Assembly: GCA_036971715.1 (NCBI GenBank)
Contig: JAVHJL010000009.1
Span: 744,001-808,000, forward strand
DNA length: 64,000 nucleotides
Direction of reading: 5' to 3'
Source: Arthrobotrys musiformis
Taxonomy: Eukaryota; Ascomycota; Orbiliomycetes; Orbiliales; Orbiliaceae
The notes under the pieces are model-generated. The model saw only the letters and a list, made by a program, of their open reading frames with translations, had not been told where the DNA came from and did not search any database. A program made the translations under genes and the position numbers. Shown here piece by piece: positions 48,455-60,091 of the stretch. The stretch's first letter is position 1. Each line of letters opens with the position of its first letter.

Positions 48455-50614
48455 ATGGGGGTACAATCTTTATTCACATCGGCGCTATCTTCCCTCTTTT
48501 GCGCGCATGTTTTGTTCATTTCAGGGTCACAGGCGCAGTTAGGGAATTCGACCGTCATCAATGTCGAACCGACACTTGCAAATGCAGCTAGTGCGCCTAC
48601 TATCGATAGATCGTTTATCGGCTACTCGCTGGAACACAATGCGATACCCCAGTTTGTGCTCACGAAAATGCTAACTAATATCATGGATATCTGGGCTTCG
48701 AAAACTGGAGGACGACCGGGTATCCGTCTTGGAGGAACTGCTATGGATAAAACAACCTGGGTTCCAAACTTCACCAGTCAGGCGATTATGTGGTGGGCGA
48801 ATCCCGTATCGGAGTATATAGCCGGTCCGGTTTACTTGACCACGCTCAAGAACTACTTCCCCAGTGATACGCAGATCACATTCGGCTTGAATTTGGTGAA
48901 TACGACAGGCAATTGGAGTAACGCTGTGGAATTCGCTGTAGCGGCGACTCAGGCTGTACCACAAGTTAACCTATTCGAGATTGGAAACGAACCGGACCTC
49001 TACGTTCAGGGTAAGGTCAGACCGACAAATTGGGTAGGCAAAGACTACGCCAATGAATGGATGAGTGTAGCGACACAAGTTCAAGCAGCTATTCCAGGCG
49101 TTAGATTCCAGCCTGCTGTTTTTGCGAAGACCTTGAAAGACGGATTCGACATAGGCTCGTTAATTCGTTATGGTGCCGATACCAGCCAGTTCAATATACC
49201 GACTTACTCATACCATTTCTACGCTCAAAGTGCCTGCTCAGGCAACCCAAATCTTAACGGCTTGGTCAACCATAATACTCTTGTGGACCTGCTCTCACGT
49301 TTCGAGAGCGATATTGCAGCCGCAGAATCCGTAGGTTCCAGATTTACTCTTGCGGAATCTAATTCTGTGAGCTGCAGCGGGGCGATTGATGTCTCGGATA
49401 CATTCGCGTCCGCCCTTTGGGTTGTCGACTATGCCCTCTACGTTGCTTCCAAGAATGTAGAACGAGTATATCTACACTCGGGTCCACAAACCCCATACAC
49501 CCCTTTCGTCCCCAGAGGGAACAGTGGTCTCTCGGCTGGTGTTCGGCCCCTGTCGTACGGGGTATACTTCCTCGCCGAAGCCTTGGCTCTCCCCTCACAG
49601 GGCTCCTCTACTAGATTCTTAGTCTGCCCCGTTTCGTTACCGGGTAACCCGTCTGATATTTCTGCCTACGGTTTGTACTCGAACAAGATACAGAAGCCAA
49701 ACCTTGATGTCATCGGGACTACGACAAGAGTATATACCACAACATCGTTCTCTACGAGGACGATATACAGCACAGACAAACTCTCCACTGGCACTAGCGT
49801 TTCCACCAAGTCAATCATTCAGTCTGTATCCACCTCTACGAAGTTGAGCACATCTTCTAGAATCGTTACTGTGACCAAGACGACGAAGATTACCAAAAGG
49901 ACCACGGTCAGGGCAACCAGGACCACCACCTCCAAAAGCCGTCTCTCCAACGGAAGAACCACCACAAGGACGGTCAAAATTACGTACTGGAAAACTACCA
50001 CAACCACCATACCTAGCACCACCAAGAGCAAAAGCACCTCAAAGACGACCATCACATCAAAGATATACTCCACAAAATGGACCAGTCAAAGAATCACCCT
50101 CACTATCACCGTAACCCGGGCCACACCACTCATTTCTACCAGTTACTCTGTTTCAACAATACCTAAAGTCCTCACATCTACGGATACAAGTGCCACAATC
50201 AAGCCTCAAGCGACTGATATCGGAAATTTCCCTTTGACTGACGGCGTCTTCCTCGCCCGTGCCGTCGTTATCAACTTATCTCCTTATAACACCTCGGACC
50301 CTAGCGTACTAAACTGCCGCTCCTGCAACTATGGCTCGCCGCAAGGTTACGGTACACTCACAGCGAGGGCTTCAACAAATGTCACATTAACAGGGTTTCA
50401 ACCAAACCATCGCCTGAAGATGATAAAACTCCAAGGGCCCGGATTGAACGCTAAAAGTGGGATCAATGTCAGCGGTATTATATTCGATGAAAATTCGGGA
50501 ACATTGGCGTCTGCTTCTGTGCCGTCGAGTGTATTCGTTGATAAAACCGGTGCTGTCACGTTCCGTATATTAGCGGCGGAGGCTGTACTGCTGCTCGATG
50601 AGAACGTGTCGTAA
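48455..50614 (+). CDS. Secreted glycoside hydrolase family 79 (beta-glucuronidase-like) with an internal Thr/Lys-rich insertion
   Basis: A single exon of 719 residues. The first 27 residues form a signal peptide. The catalytic TIM barrel shows the GH-A pattern. The acid/base glutamate is E179 in FEIGNEPDLY, and the nucleophile is E301 in FTLAESNS. Other family motifs are RLGGTAMDKT, YSYHFYAQSAC and PLSYGVYFLAEALAL. The family usually continues directly into a beta-sandwich domain. Here that domain is split. After DISAYGLYSNK comes a roughly 160-residue stretch (about 421-580) of Thr, Ser, Lys and Arg. The sandwich then resumes at LARAVVINLSPYN and ends at FRILAAEAVLLLDENVS. The stretch is probably heavily O-glycosylated. 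GH79 enzymes remove glucuronic acid or 4-O-methyl-glucuronic acid from glycans. Exact specificity is not predictable. It sits alone between two long spacers. Confidence 0.9.
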   Translation: MGVQSLFTSALSSLFCAHVLFISGSQAQLGNSTVINVEPTLANAASAPTIDRSFIGYSLEHNAIPQFVLTKMLTNIMDIWASKTGGRPGIRLGGTAMDKTTWVPNFTSQAIMWWANPVSEYIAGPVYLTTLKNYFPSDTQITFGLNLVNTTGNWSNAVEFAVAATQAVPQVNLFEIGNEPDLYVQGKVRPTNWVGKDYANEWMSVATQVQAAIPGVRFQPAVFAKTLKDGFDIGSLIRYGADTSQFNIPTYSYHFYAQSACSGNPNLNGLVNHNTLVDLLSRFESDIAAAESVGSRFTLAESNSVSCSGAIDVSDTFASALWVVDYALYVASKNVERVYLHSGPQTPYTPFVPRGNSGLSAGVRPLSYGVYFLAEALALPSQGSSTRFLVCPVSLPGNPSDISAYGLYSNKIQKPNLDVIGTTTRVYTTTSFSTRTIYSTDKLSTGTSVSTKSIIQSVSTSTKLSTSSRIVTVTKTTKITKRTTVRATRTTTSKSRLSNGRTTTRTVKITYWKTTTTTIPSTTKSKSTSKTTITSKIYSTKWTSQRITLTITVTRATPLISTSYSVSTIPKVLTSTDTSATIKPQATDIGNFPLTDGVFLARAVVINLSPYNTSDPSVLNCRSCNYGSPQGYGTLTARASTNVTLTGFQPNHRLKMIKLQGPGLNAKSGINVSGIIFDENSGTLASASVPSSVFVDKTGAVTFRILAAEAVLLLDENVS

Positions 50615-52421
50615 GGCCTTTCTAACGACCTTCTTTGTTTTTTGGTTTCATGTTTATTTTCCCTTTATTATCTGCCCATAGATTTCCTTTTTTTACGGCG
50701 GAGTTTGTATTTTTTGGTTTCAGGTTCGGGGTTATAATTTTTCTGGCTATATATAATGGAGTTGTTGTTTTGTGGTTTTTTTTGTCGAGAGGAATTAATT
50801 ATTACATTTGCGAATCTAGATCTAGACCAGTGGCACTAGAAAATGTGTCAAAAGGGTATCATGAGAGCCCTCTAACATATGTATATAGTATATTAGAAAA
50901 AAGGAAGCTGTGGGCTCCTTAACTTTTTTAGACTATTATAAGATTTTACTAAGTACCAACCAAGAAACGCTAAACTTTTTATATGTCGTTGTATTGTTAC
51001 TATAGTATATAGATCTTGTCAAATTTCTGCTTGCTAGGAGGCTAGAATTCGAAGAACTATATTGGAATAATTGAAAAGAGAATTTACTCCGTGATCCACT
51101 TCTTACATATGTAAATGTACGTACGTTCGAGATTAGTTTTGGATTATGCTTTCAATTAATCGAGAGTAGAAATTCGCTAGCGTCTAGATTTGTTACAGCT
51201 TTCGAGCTGGTGGATGCACGGGATACGAATGCTCAACTAGATTGGAAACCATATCGATGTATGTACGTGAGATAAAAGCGGAAAGAAAGAGAAAAAAAAA
51301 AAATGGAGAAATAACTACAGATTAAAAAAATTCTTCCTGCATTATAATTTTAAGCGCACCCGCTTATTCCAAAATTCGAAAGGAAGCTGCCTTCAGGCGT
51401 GTGTGTTGGCAGCCAAGGCTGCAAGATATACATGTATATAGCTTGAGATACTTGTACCTGAGTAGCACTGAGGTGGGAAGTTTTCATGATAGAGAAGCGT
51501 CGAGGTACCTGACGTTTACCCTGAGAGGAGGTCCCGTATTGCGTCACGAAATGCAACAAACCGAATTGGGTATTTAAAAAGATGCGCCAGCATTGCATTG
51601 CATGCCGCGTTCGATTCGCGGACTCGAAATTTCCACTTCGGTATCTTATTTTACCATAAGCGTTAAAATTCAGATTTCTAGGATCCATTTTGTATGCGAC
51701 AGTCGTATGATATATGAGCACTTGGCTTCTCAAAGGTGTAGATTCGCCATCGACTAGCCGTATATATGGCCATTTCGCTCGCCAGTTGGCTAGGCTAACC
51801 CGCCGGCGCGCTAGATAGGCGGCGAGGCTGATACGATAATATTAGGGCTTGCGTAGCTATAGATCTTGCTAGCTACTTGAGTGTGGGCGTATGCTACGTG
51901 TGAGCTGTCCTAACCTAATCTTGCTGTAAGTCAAATTCGATCCTTAATCGTGTGTATACGATTGTAGATAGTCTGGGGACGTTGATTGTAGACGGACACT
52001 AAAGACATGAAGATGTGATCCTGAACCACGCATGCTCATTGAGCAAATTATGTGCCGATGTCATCCGTCTACTCCCACTGCAGGGTTCCCGAGGCTCTCC
52101 GTCTCTCTTGATTGAAGTCCGATTGCCTTGTGTGCCACCTTGGCCGTGACCTCTTGTGAAAGAATAATTCGGCTTTGTGGCTAGGAGGGTTGGGAATTTA
52201 TAGAGGCAGAAAATTAGAGTATATACTATCTAAGAAATGGCAGGCCTATGTATAGCTATATATATGGCCCTAATCCAGGCCAAGAGGCTGAGAAATCAAA
52301 ACATTTGGAGTCGAGCAGGACACACTCACCATCCCACAGGCTTTAACATATTACATTAGTTTGTCTCTACAAACTATTACCAATTAATCTTTTCAACTTG
52401 ATAACAAAAACCAAAATCAAA
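50615..52421. other. Spacer upstream of the CHAT protein gene
   Basis: A 1.8 kb AT-rich stretch with TATA runs near 52200-52270. A 127-codon frame at 51350-51733 (minus) has no recognisable domain. I looked here for a gasdermin-like neighbour and saw none. Confidence 0.5.
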
Positions 52422-55400
52422 ATGGATGTTGACCCTCCCTTTCGGATCAGCGAAGAAATTATTGCGATCGTCAACGATATCGCAGATGAAGACCTAGAAA
52501 GCTTTGTGGAAGTCAACGACAATCATACGAGTGATGACGAGATTGAGCTTTGCATCTACGCCTGTTATACGGCATTTAGACGGCTGGACTCAGCAAAACA
52601 TCTCAAACAAGCGGTCAATAAAGTGGACACCTGGGATACGATTACATCAGAAGACCATCCGGATAAGCGGCGCCGTGGCGAGCTCTTTGCCGCATTGTCG
52701 TTTATTCAATGGAACAATTCGCAGCAACAGAATAAACTTATCGAGAGGACGCAGCGGCTAGATAAGGGTATTGAGGAGGATGGGGTCTCGGACGCAGACC
52801 GCACAAAAGGTGACTGGGAGGATAGGTTTGTGGGTGGTGAAGGTCGATTTTTCAGAAAAGTGAGTTCGAATATATTTGAATATCTTTGGAAGTGTTCTCG
52901 CTCTTTAATTGCTGATAGAATGATAGACTTGAAGAATCACTTGGACCTTTCAAAAATGAGCTAGACCCAGATGCACTTTCAGCGCCCCTTGCCATGGCGT
53001 TACTATGGTTTAGTTCAGGTTGTGCAGGTGCTATGGCGAGTTTGATAGGAGCTGACAGGTGGCATAAATTCGATGTGGACTTTTCTTGGGATGAAAATTC
53101 ATTAGGTAGCTATAAAACAATAATATATATATTCCTTTATCAACCCAAAGTTGTCTTTCATCGAGGAGTTTCCAGGACCAGAATCTTCAGTGCAGCTGGT
53201 CTTGGGGCAAAGCGCTAGCTCATGGCCCGTAGCTGATATATACCTATATACATATATTACGTGAAACAGGTACGGTTCTGACTCTGGATCAAATCGACTC
53301 CAAGATTTCGAAACTCGACACTAAAGAGAATTTGAGTGGAGGAGATCAAAACCAACAAGGTCAGCTAGACCGACTCAAGGAACTTTCCGATCTGCACCAT
53401 AAACGATTCTACAAGACGAAGGAATTCCGTGACCTCAAAAAGGCCATAAACTACGCCCGTGAATGCGTTGATCAGCCCGAAGTCATATCCTCCGTAAACT
53501 TGAAAGAGAGATATTTAGAAAATCTTCGAAAATTAGTTGACGGCCGACATTTTTTCAGATACCTTTTGTCTGACATTGAACTAGACCCGATGCGCTGCGA
53601 AGAATCCATTCCCAAGAGCGAATTTGACGCTCGGATAGACGCACTCGAAGCGGCAATCAATGCCTGTCCTTCAGAAGACGACAAGCAACCCCTTATCGCA
53701 ACCCTCTTTCCCTTGTTAGTAAAACATTTTCGGGACGACGAAACAGTTGCTAGAATCACTTATATCGATCGGATGGTCCAAATCGCGGAGGATTACTCGG
53801 CGTTGATATCGGCTGATGCAGGTGCGACATTGACCTCTATCATCGCAGACGGTTGGTTCAGGCGCTTCGGTCTCACCGAAGATATAACGGACTTGTGTAA
53901 AAGCATAGATGCTACCACAGCAGCAATCTTTATCAAAAATGAGAACCACGACGACTGGGTACTTCGACTTAATCAGTTGATCCAACGATTCCGACTTCGC
54001 TATCAAGTTGCGGGTTCAATATATTGCCTCGACGACGAGTACGCTACCGCTCTATCTAGTTTGAATTTGGATATATTACGTTTCCCAAGTCTACAAGAAG
54101 CCCGCAATGTTAATACTTTTGTGTTTGAACTTTACAATCATTGTGGTCATGACTCCCCTCCAAGAGCGGGCGCTGATGGAATCCAGACGCAGGCCGAAAT
54201 CCAACATGTGATTCATATTGGGGAAATTTTACTAGCTCTTGCACCCCCCGGTCAATCGGACTTTTTATTGCTTTTGTGTTCGTTTATGTCTTATCAGATA
54301 TTCAAACTGTACACAAGTTCAAAGCATGATCTCGATAAAGCTATCAATTTATTGATACGTAAGGCTAACACCGCTAACGGCAATCGCGATGGCTCATCCT
54401 CGAATAACGATAGACAATATTTTTCAATTATTGGGAGACTTCTCAGTCACAGGTATTCGGAGTATAATGCCCTTGATGACCTTCGAGGAGCTCTTGAGTT
54501 AATGGAAATTGGATGTACGTCCAAGACGGATTGCGAAGATAACAAAGACCTTGACAATCTAGATCGGGCAATCATGCTTTTGAAAAATGCTCAAGAAGGG
54601 CGAAACAAGACGAACAGAAAATCTAATCTAGAAGCTTCTCTCAGTCTAATGGGTAAATTAGCTGGTTCAAAATTCTCAAAAGAATTGAGATACTTGTTCA
54701 ATTTCGCCGAAGGGCATGATCTTATGTTTCAATACACTGGCCACATCGATAGCCTCGATGAATCTATTCGGCTCACAAGGATGGCACTTGAATTCGGGAG
54801 AGGCTCTGGTCACGAACATGGCTATAGCCTGTTTAAGCTCGGTGTGGCACTTAACCGTCGATTTCAAGCTTCGGAAAATGCTAAAGACTTAGAGGAGGCC
54901 ATCTACCTGACTAACAAAGCTCTGGATCACTTTGGTCCCGATATTTCATACAGAGGCTTAGTTTTATTCGGACTAGGATGTTACTACCTTGACCATTACA
55001 GTGTCACTGAGGATGACGAGAGCTACATTCTCTCGTTCCAGCACTTCAAAGAAAGTTGGCAGTGTCAACTCGAAGGTCCAGGGCAAAGACTCCGAATAAC
55101 GACTAGTAGATTTCTCTCATCGATGTTGGTCGGGTGTCTATCGGGATCGGGATGCAGCTGGGAACCTATGAGCAGGGCGCTCAAAGAAAGAATGCAAGAC
55201 CTTGCAAAACTCCTACCGCGGCCCGGCTGGGAATTTGCGAGCGAGGCTCTTAAGGAAGCAATGCAAGACCTTACAAAACTTAGTCCTCGGTTTTTGAGGA
55301 ACTCCGAAAGACACAGTTCCCTACAATTCCTTCGAAGGGTGGGCCCGGATACAGCAGCAACGATACTCTCTGCCGAGTCTAATCCTATTGAAGCCCTAAG

Positions 55401-57042
55401 ATACCTTGAGATGGGACGTGGAATCGCGGCCAGCATCATGATGGATCTACGGTCTAATATTTCTGATTTGCAAAAATTGCATCCAGAGCTAGCCGCTCGC
55501 TTTGTAGCAATTCGAGATCGTCTTGATATTTCCGAGGAGCATTCTATGTCAAGGGTTCTGGATGCTGGCTTTATCGTGAATAAAGATCAAGACCGCCAGG
55601 ATGCAGAGGTGGACTTCAACCACCTTCTAGAGCAGATCCGCAAGAAACCTAGCTTTGAGCATTTCCTGCAGCCACCCACAGCAGCAGAAATGATGCATGC
55701 TGCTGGTTCTGACTATATCGTCATCATCAACATGGGCATGTATCGCTGCGACGCCTTCTTGATTACGAAAGACGCTATCGACGTAGTACCTTTACCCCAG
55801 CTGAACGATATAGATCTCGAAGAGAAAGCAAATCAATTCGGAGATGGTGACGGTATGGAAGCCTGGGAGGCGCTTGAATGGCTGTGGGACGTGGCCGCTT
55901 GTCCGATTCTAGAGGCACTGGGGATTACTGCGGCTCCTGAGAATGATGCATGGCCTCACATCATCTGGATTCCGACAGGAATGCTCTCGCGTTTACCAAT
56001 CCACGCTGCCGGAAGTCATTTCGAAGGTTCTGGCAATTCGGTATTAGACCGAGCAATTTCTTCATACAGTTTGAGTATAAAATCATATGCCCAAAAGCGT
56101 CACGACGCTTCCTTTGATATGGGAAAAGCAAATGCTATATTTGTTTCCATGTCAGAAACCCCGGGCCAAGGGAGTCTTCCATTCGTAGAGGAAGAGTGGA
56201 AGGTTATCGAAAGTATTTGCCCGTCTTTGGGCTTGAACGTAGTGAAAAAATCGTCGCCAGTAGTCAAGGAAGACGTGCTAGGGAGCTTGAAGAATTGCAA
56301 GATATTCCACTTTGCCGGTCACGGGGTCTCTGATCCCTCAGAGCCTTCACTTAGTCGTCTCCTCTTGGATGATTGGCAGTCTAACCCTCTAACTGTAGAG
56401 GATTTATGGGAGCAACGGTTTCTGGATAACCCTCCATTCCTGGCATACCTTTCTGCGTGCTCCACAGGAGCAACTGAGGCTGATGATTTCAGTAACGAAG
56501 GGATCCACTTGATAAGCGCGTGCCAACTCGCTGGTTTCCGCCATGCCATTGGCACTCTTTGGGAGGTGAGCGATCGTTACTGCGCCGAAGTGACGAAAAC
56601 ACTTTATGAGACTCTGCGTGACGAAGGTATGACGGATAGGTCTGTTGCTTTGGGACTTCATAAAGCTCTTAGGACACTTCGACAGCGGTCGGTGGAAGAT
56701 TGTCGAATCAAAGGTTATGTTCCTCGTACCGGGTCAACTCGCAGGAAAGCATTGGACATTAAAGGAAAAGGACGAGCGCAGGAGAACCCTGTCCCACAAG
56801 CACAACAGGATGGGGAAAACTGGGACATAAATGATCGGGGCTTTTTCAACAGCTTTCAACCATTGGAAGATATAATTACAAGATCACACCGCCAGTTAAG
56901 TCGTCGATTTGAATCTGGTGAATCTTGCGCGGAAGATGCGTTGGATGATGAGCGAGCCGCGGAAGACGTGCGGAAGCTAACGACGTTCAAATTGGATATG
57001 CCGGACTTGTATTGGGTTCCCTATGTTCACTTTGGGGCGTAG
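52422..57042 (+). CDS. TPR-like repeat protein with C-terminal CHAT (caspase-like) protease domain, 3 exons
   Basis: Exons are 52422-52859, 52919-53105 and 53270-57042, giving 1465 residues. Introns are 59 and 164 nt, and all phases close. The start MDVDPPFRISEE follows an A-rich leader (ATCAAAATG). Residues 1-230 are acidic and helical with weak TPR character. From about 235 to 900 lie degenerate TPR-like helices with the usual spacing, for example LDSLDESIRLTRMALEFG and DLEEAIYLTNKALDHFG. The CHAT domain covers about 985-1380: DYIVIINMGMYRCDAFLI, IIWIPTGMLSRLPIHAAG, FHFAGHGVSD and AYLSACSTGA. The catalytic dyad is intact, with His1226 (GHG) and Cys1272 (SACS). The tail ends YWVPYVHFGA, as usual for CHAT proteins. 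CHAT domains are clan CD cysteine proteases. In bacteria (Craspase, gasdermin operons) and fungi they cleave partner proteins, often to trigger cell death. The substrate here is unknown. Confidence 0.93.
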
Positions 57043-58040
57043 TATTCACTCTGCTGGATTTTATTAGTTGTATACTTAGATCTAATCCCCCCTTCGTGAC
57101 GTCTGGGAACGAGACCAATCTAATTCGATAATGCTATAGTTTCTTGCACTATGAGTAAATGATTAAGCCAATGGGCAATATATCGATGTGGATTTCCTAG
57201 ACAAATTATAATCACTACGTCTACTAGCAGTCCCTTTCTAACGACGCGTGTGCTCTTTCATGGCTTTCCTCCCACCACCATCCTGTCACGTTCGAAATCT
57301 AAAAAAATAAAATAAGATGAACATATTACATGTGCATATGCGGGCAGTTGACAGATTGTTTTTAAAGCTTAATAAGACCTTTACAATCGATAAAATACAC
57401 TCTCAAGATAACAGACTTCAGATGCAGGCGACAGGATGGTTATGCTGGCGAATCATTGTGTTGGTGTGGTATTACGGGGATGCCAATTGATCTGACTATA
57501 GTTACGATACGCTCGTTATATATAGAGAGATATCTATAGAAATTCTCTGGGGGGTTAATTTAGATGCTCGCGTATGTGCATATGCATGGGTGATAATTCG
57601 ATTGGGGTATACTATTGATCACTCACAGTTCGTACGTCTCGTCGGCGCTTATATATACATATATCAATATCTCGCCGGTTCCTTCAAGAGTTTGGTGAGG
57701 CTTTAAATTTCCTGCAGGGATATTGATACCAGCCGCAATTGTTGTCAACTTGAAGGAAATTTTGGTTTCAAAAAAAAAAAGAGAGAGGAAGGCGAGGGGA
57801 AGAATTAAACATCCAAGGAGAGCAATAGGAGATCCTGATCTGTACTTGTGTGTATTCGCTTTCGATTCTCGATAAATACAGTAACAGTTTGCCGCCGCAT
57901 TAAATCCACCCCAAAGATTCCAAGTATTTCAACCCCTAACAAGACTGCCACCCAGGTCCCTCAAAAGAGTCCACCTCTTATAGTTTGGTAGAAGAAGGAG
58001 CGAATCCAGCAAAAAATGAAGACGTCATAGTGAAATCTAT
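57043..58040. other. Convergent spacer between CHAT and FKBP genes
   Basis: The 3' flanks of two facing genes. It contains the second copy of the 22-bp repeat (57096-57117) only 54 nt after the CHAT stop codon, then AT-rich sequence with an A-run at 57770-57780. No gene seen. Confidence 0.5.
57096..57117. repeat. 22-bp dispersed direct repeat, copy 2
   Basis: Identical in sequence and orientation to 37262-37283, with no shared flanks. It lies in the 3' flank of the CHAT gene. Confidence 0.75.
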
Positions 58041-58406
58041 TTACTTGAAGCCTTGGGCGTATTTGGTCCTCCCTTGCTTGTCGGTAATGCCCAATAACTG
58101 GACCTCAAAAATTAAAGTAGCATTCGGGGGGATCAAGCCCGGGTACCCACGTTCGCCGTATGCGTAGTCTCCCGTGATTGTCAACCTTGCCTTCTCGCCG
58201 AGCGTCATCTGAGGCACTCCCTCGTCCCAACCTCTGATGACCTTGCCGATACCGATCTTGGTCTTGAATACCTCGCCACGGTCGACGGAGGAGTCGAATT
58301 TCTTGCCGTTTGTGAGAGTACCGGTATAGTGAATGTGGACGGTGTCTTCCTTGGTTGGGTAGGTAGAGCCATCGCCAGGGGCAATGAGTTCTTTGGTTAC
58401 ACCCAT
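58041..58406 (-). CDS. fpr1: FKBP12-type peptidyl-prolyl isomerase
   Basis: A single exon of 121 residues, one compact FKBP domain. Pocket residues of FKBP12 are present: HYTG (Tyr), KKFDSS (Phe-Asp), EVF, KVIRGWDEGV (Val-Ile and the base Trp), the 80s loop GERGYPGLIPP and LIFEVQLL. It should therefore bind FK506 and rapamycin and isomerise X-Pro bonds in the cytosol. The domain ends at about residue 106 (QLLGI), and 15 residues (TDKQGRTKYAQGFK at the end) extend beyond the usual FKBP12 terminus. There is no signal peptide, membrane segment or second domain. The start MGVTKELIAPG is the standard fungal start. Fungal fpr1 genes often have introns. None is needed here. Confidence 0.93.
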   Translation of the reverse strand: MGVTKELIAPGDGSTYPTKEDTVHIHYTGTLTNGKKFDSSVDRGEVFKTKIGIGKVIRGWDEGVPQMTLGEKARLTITGDYAYGERGYPGLIPPNATLIFEVQLLGITDKQGRTKYAQGFK

Positions 58407-60091
58407 TTTTCTTGGTTTGGTGGAGAGATGGATACTATGGATATGGCTAGTGTTCCGTAGCGTTGTATGTGTGGGCAGAGGACGTGGATGTAGAGGTTTT
58501 GGGCGTCTGGGATTGAGAGACAGTTATAGTAGGGATAGGAGGAAAGAAGCTCAGGGTGGGAGGGGTGATAAGAACTTTATCTGAGGAGCGAAAGTTTACC
58601 ACATCGCCCCACCATCAGATCAGGCTTCTCTTCGCGTGGCCGCGCACCGCAAACTGCGCCCGCTGCAAGTCTGCACCATGCACCACAAGATCCTGTGTGC
58701 ATGCATGCGCACGGCTAACCACTTGGCTACAATTCATCTCCGTATCCCGACCACGTAGTTTTTTTCTATCCCGAACGAAAGAAAAAGGTGACACATCAGG
58801 TGCCGTGAACGTTACGCAAAAAGCCTTGCAAGCTGTTGTATTTTGGCTCAACACATGCGCTGTACTTTTGCCCGCCTTGACTTTATCTTGTCCTTCAGCG
58901 GTTAATCGCTGTTGAAGACCGGCTGAGACGAGACATTTAATGATATCCATGATATCCAGCCACCGGTGTCGCAATAGGAGCTCCGGGGGGCGAAGCAGCT
59001 GTAGAGATAGCTGGACCGACTATATTATTTTATGGAGGGCATAAATCGGAGATAAATTTTGACAGCCAACAGCAAGGCAAAATGTAATATATGTGCGTCA
59101 TATCTATTGAAATTTGAAGAACCTAGAAGATGCTTCTAACTCGTAGTTTTGTTACGAGACTATGTCTCTTTCGAATTCGCTGGTCCAATTATACCCTCAG
59201 ATAACCACAAACGTGATTATGCATTTTTGTTGAGAAGAAAAACACAGCCTTCGAACTGGGAGTCTCTTGGGGAAATTGCCTTGCGGTTATGGTAAACATA
59301 CTATAGTACTATCTTGGGGTTGGAATCGATCAGATGCAGTAGGTCCCTTTCGAATTCATGGCGAATTTCGCTCGGATTTCCGATATGCTCTGAGATTTAC
59401 TAGGATATTTTCCTACCAATCGGTGGTCAATAACGTGTATGCATAGTCTCGGGGCAAACATAAGCATCAATCCAAACATCAGAAATGGGAAATTTACGGC
59501 CACTCTTTGTGCGGTCTAGGTACGGGACTAGAAGTTTATGATGTGTGTAACCTAGCTATTACACTTGGTTATGACGGCGGCAACATAGATCTCTCTACGG
59601 ATATGAACTATATATATATCCTCTCTCCACTATGCATTGGATCGTTATGAACATATAGATCTAGGAATTCGAACCAGGTTGCAATTGCGAAAGGTAGCTA
59701 TAGATGGACCAAACGTAATATATACTTCGAAGTTATCGTATACCTAATGTGGCGCTTTGACACTCTTGGACATATTTTAATAAACCATGGCAGCGCAAAC
59801 CGTTTTCATGTAAAATATTATAGGAATATAGTTCACATTTTCATAGGGCCGCCCTATTAGGCTAGAACGAAGCTTGAATCGGATCAGCTCGAGTCTACCC
59901 ACATGGCCACAAGCTAGGCCTTGGCATCGATACAACACAGAGAATCCAACAAGGCTCGAAAGTTTCAGCCGAAACGGCTCTTCGACCCCTGTTGCTAGCT
60001 TCATGAGCTTCATTATAAGTATCCCCATACCCCCTTCTCGACCTCAACCCTTCGTACGTCCGTAAATTCCACCATCGCAAACGTAAAAAAA
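58407..60091. other. Divergent spacer between FKBP and histidine-phosphatase genes
   Basis: 1.7 kb between two starts facing away from each other. The first 500 nt are mixed composition. The remainder is AT-rich with TATA runs near 59610-59625. Opposing frames at 58556-58974 have no domain. Confidence 0.5.

Noticed and set aside
51350..51733. Possible small gene next to the CHAT protease (candidate gasdermin partner)
   Set aside because: 127 codons with no membrane-pore-like pattern and no similarity I recognise. Too short and compositionally ordinary.
59655..59700. TTCGAA-containing sequence resembling a tRNA B box on the minus strand
   Set aside because: The base after the T-loop does not fit the consensus, and no A box or cloverleaf stems could be formed around it.
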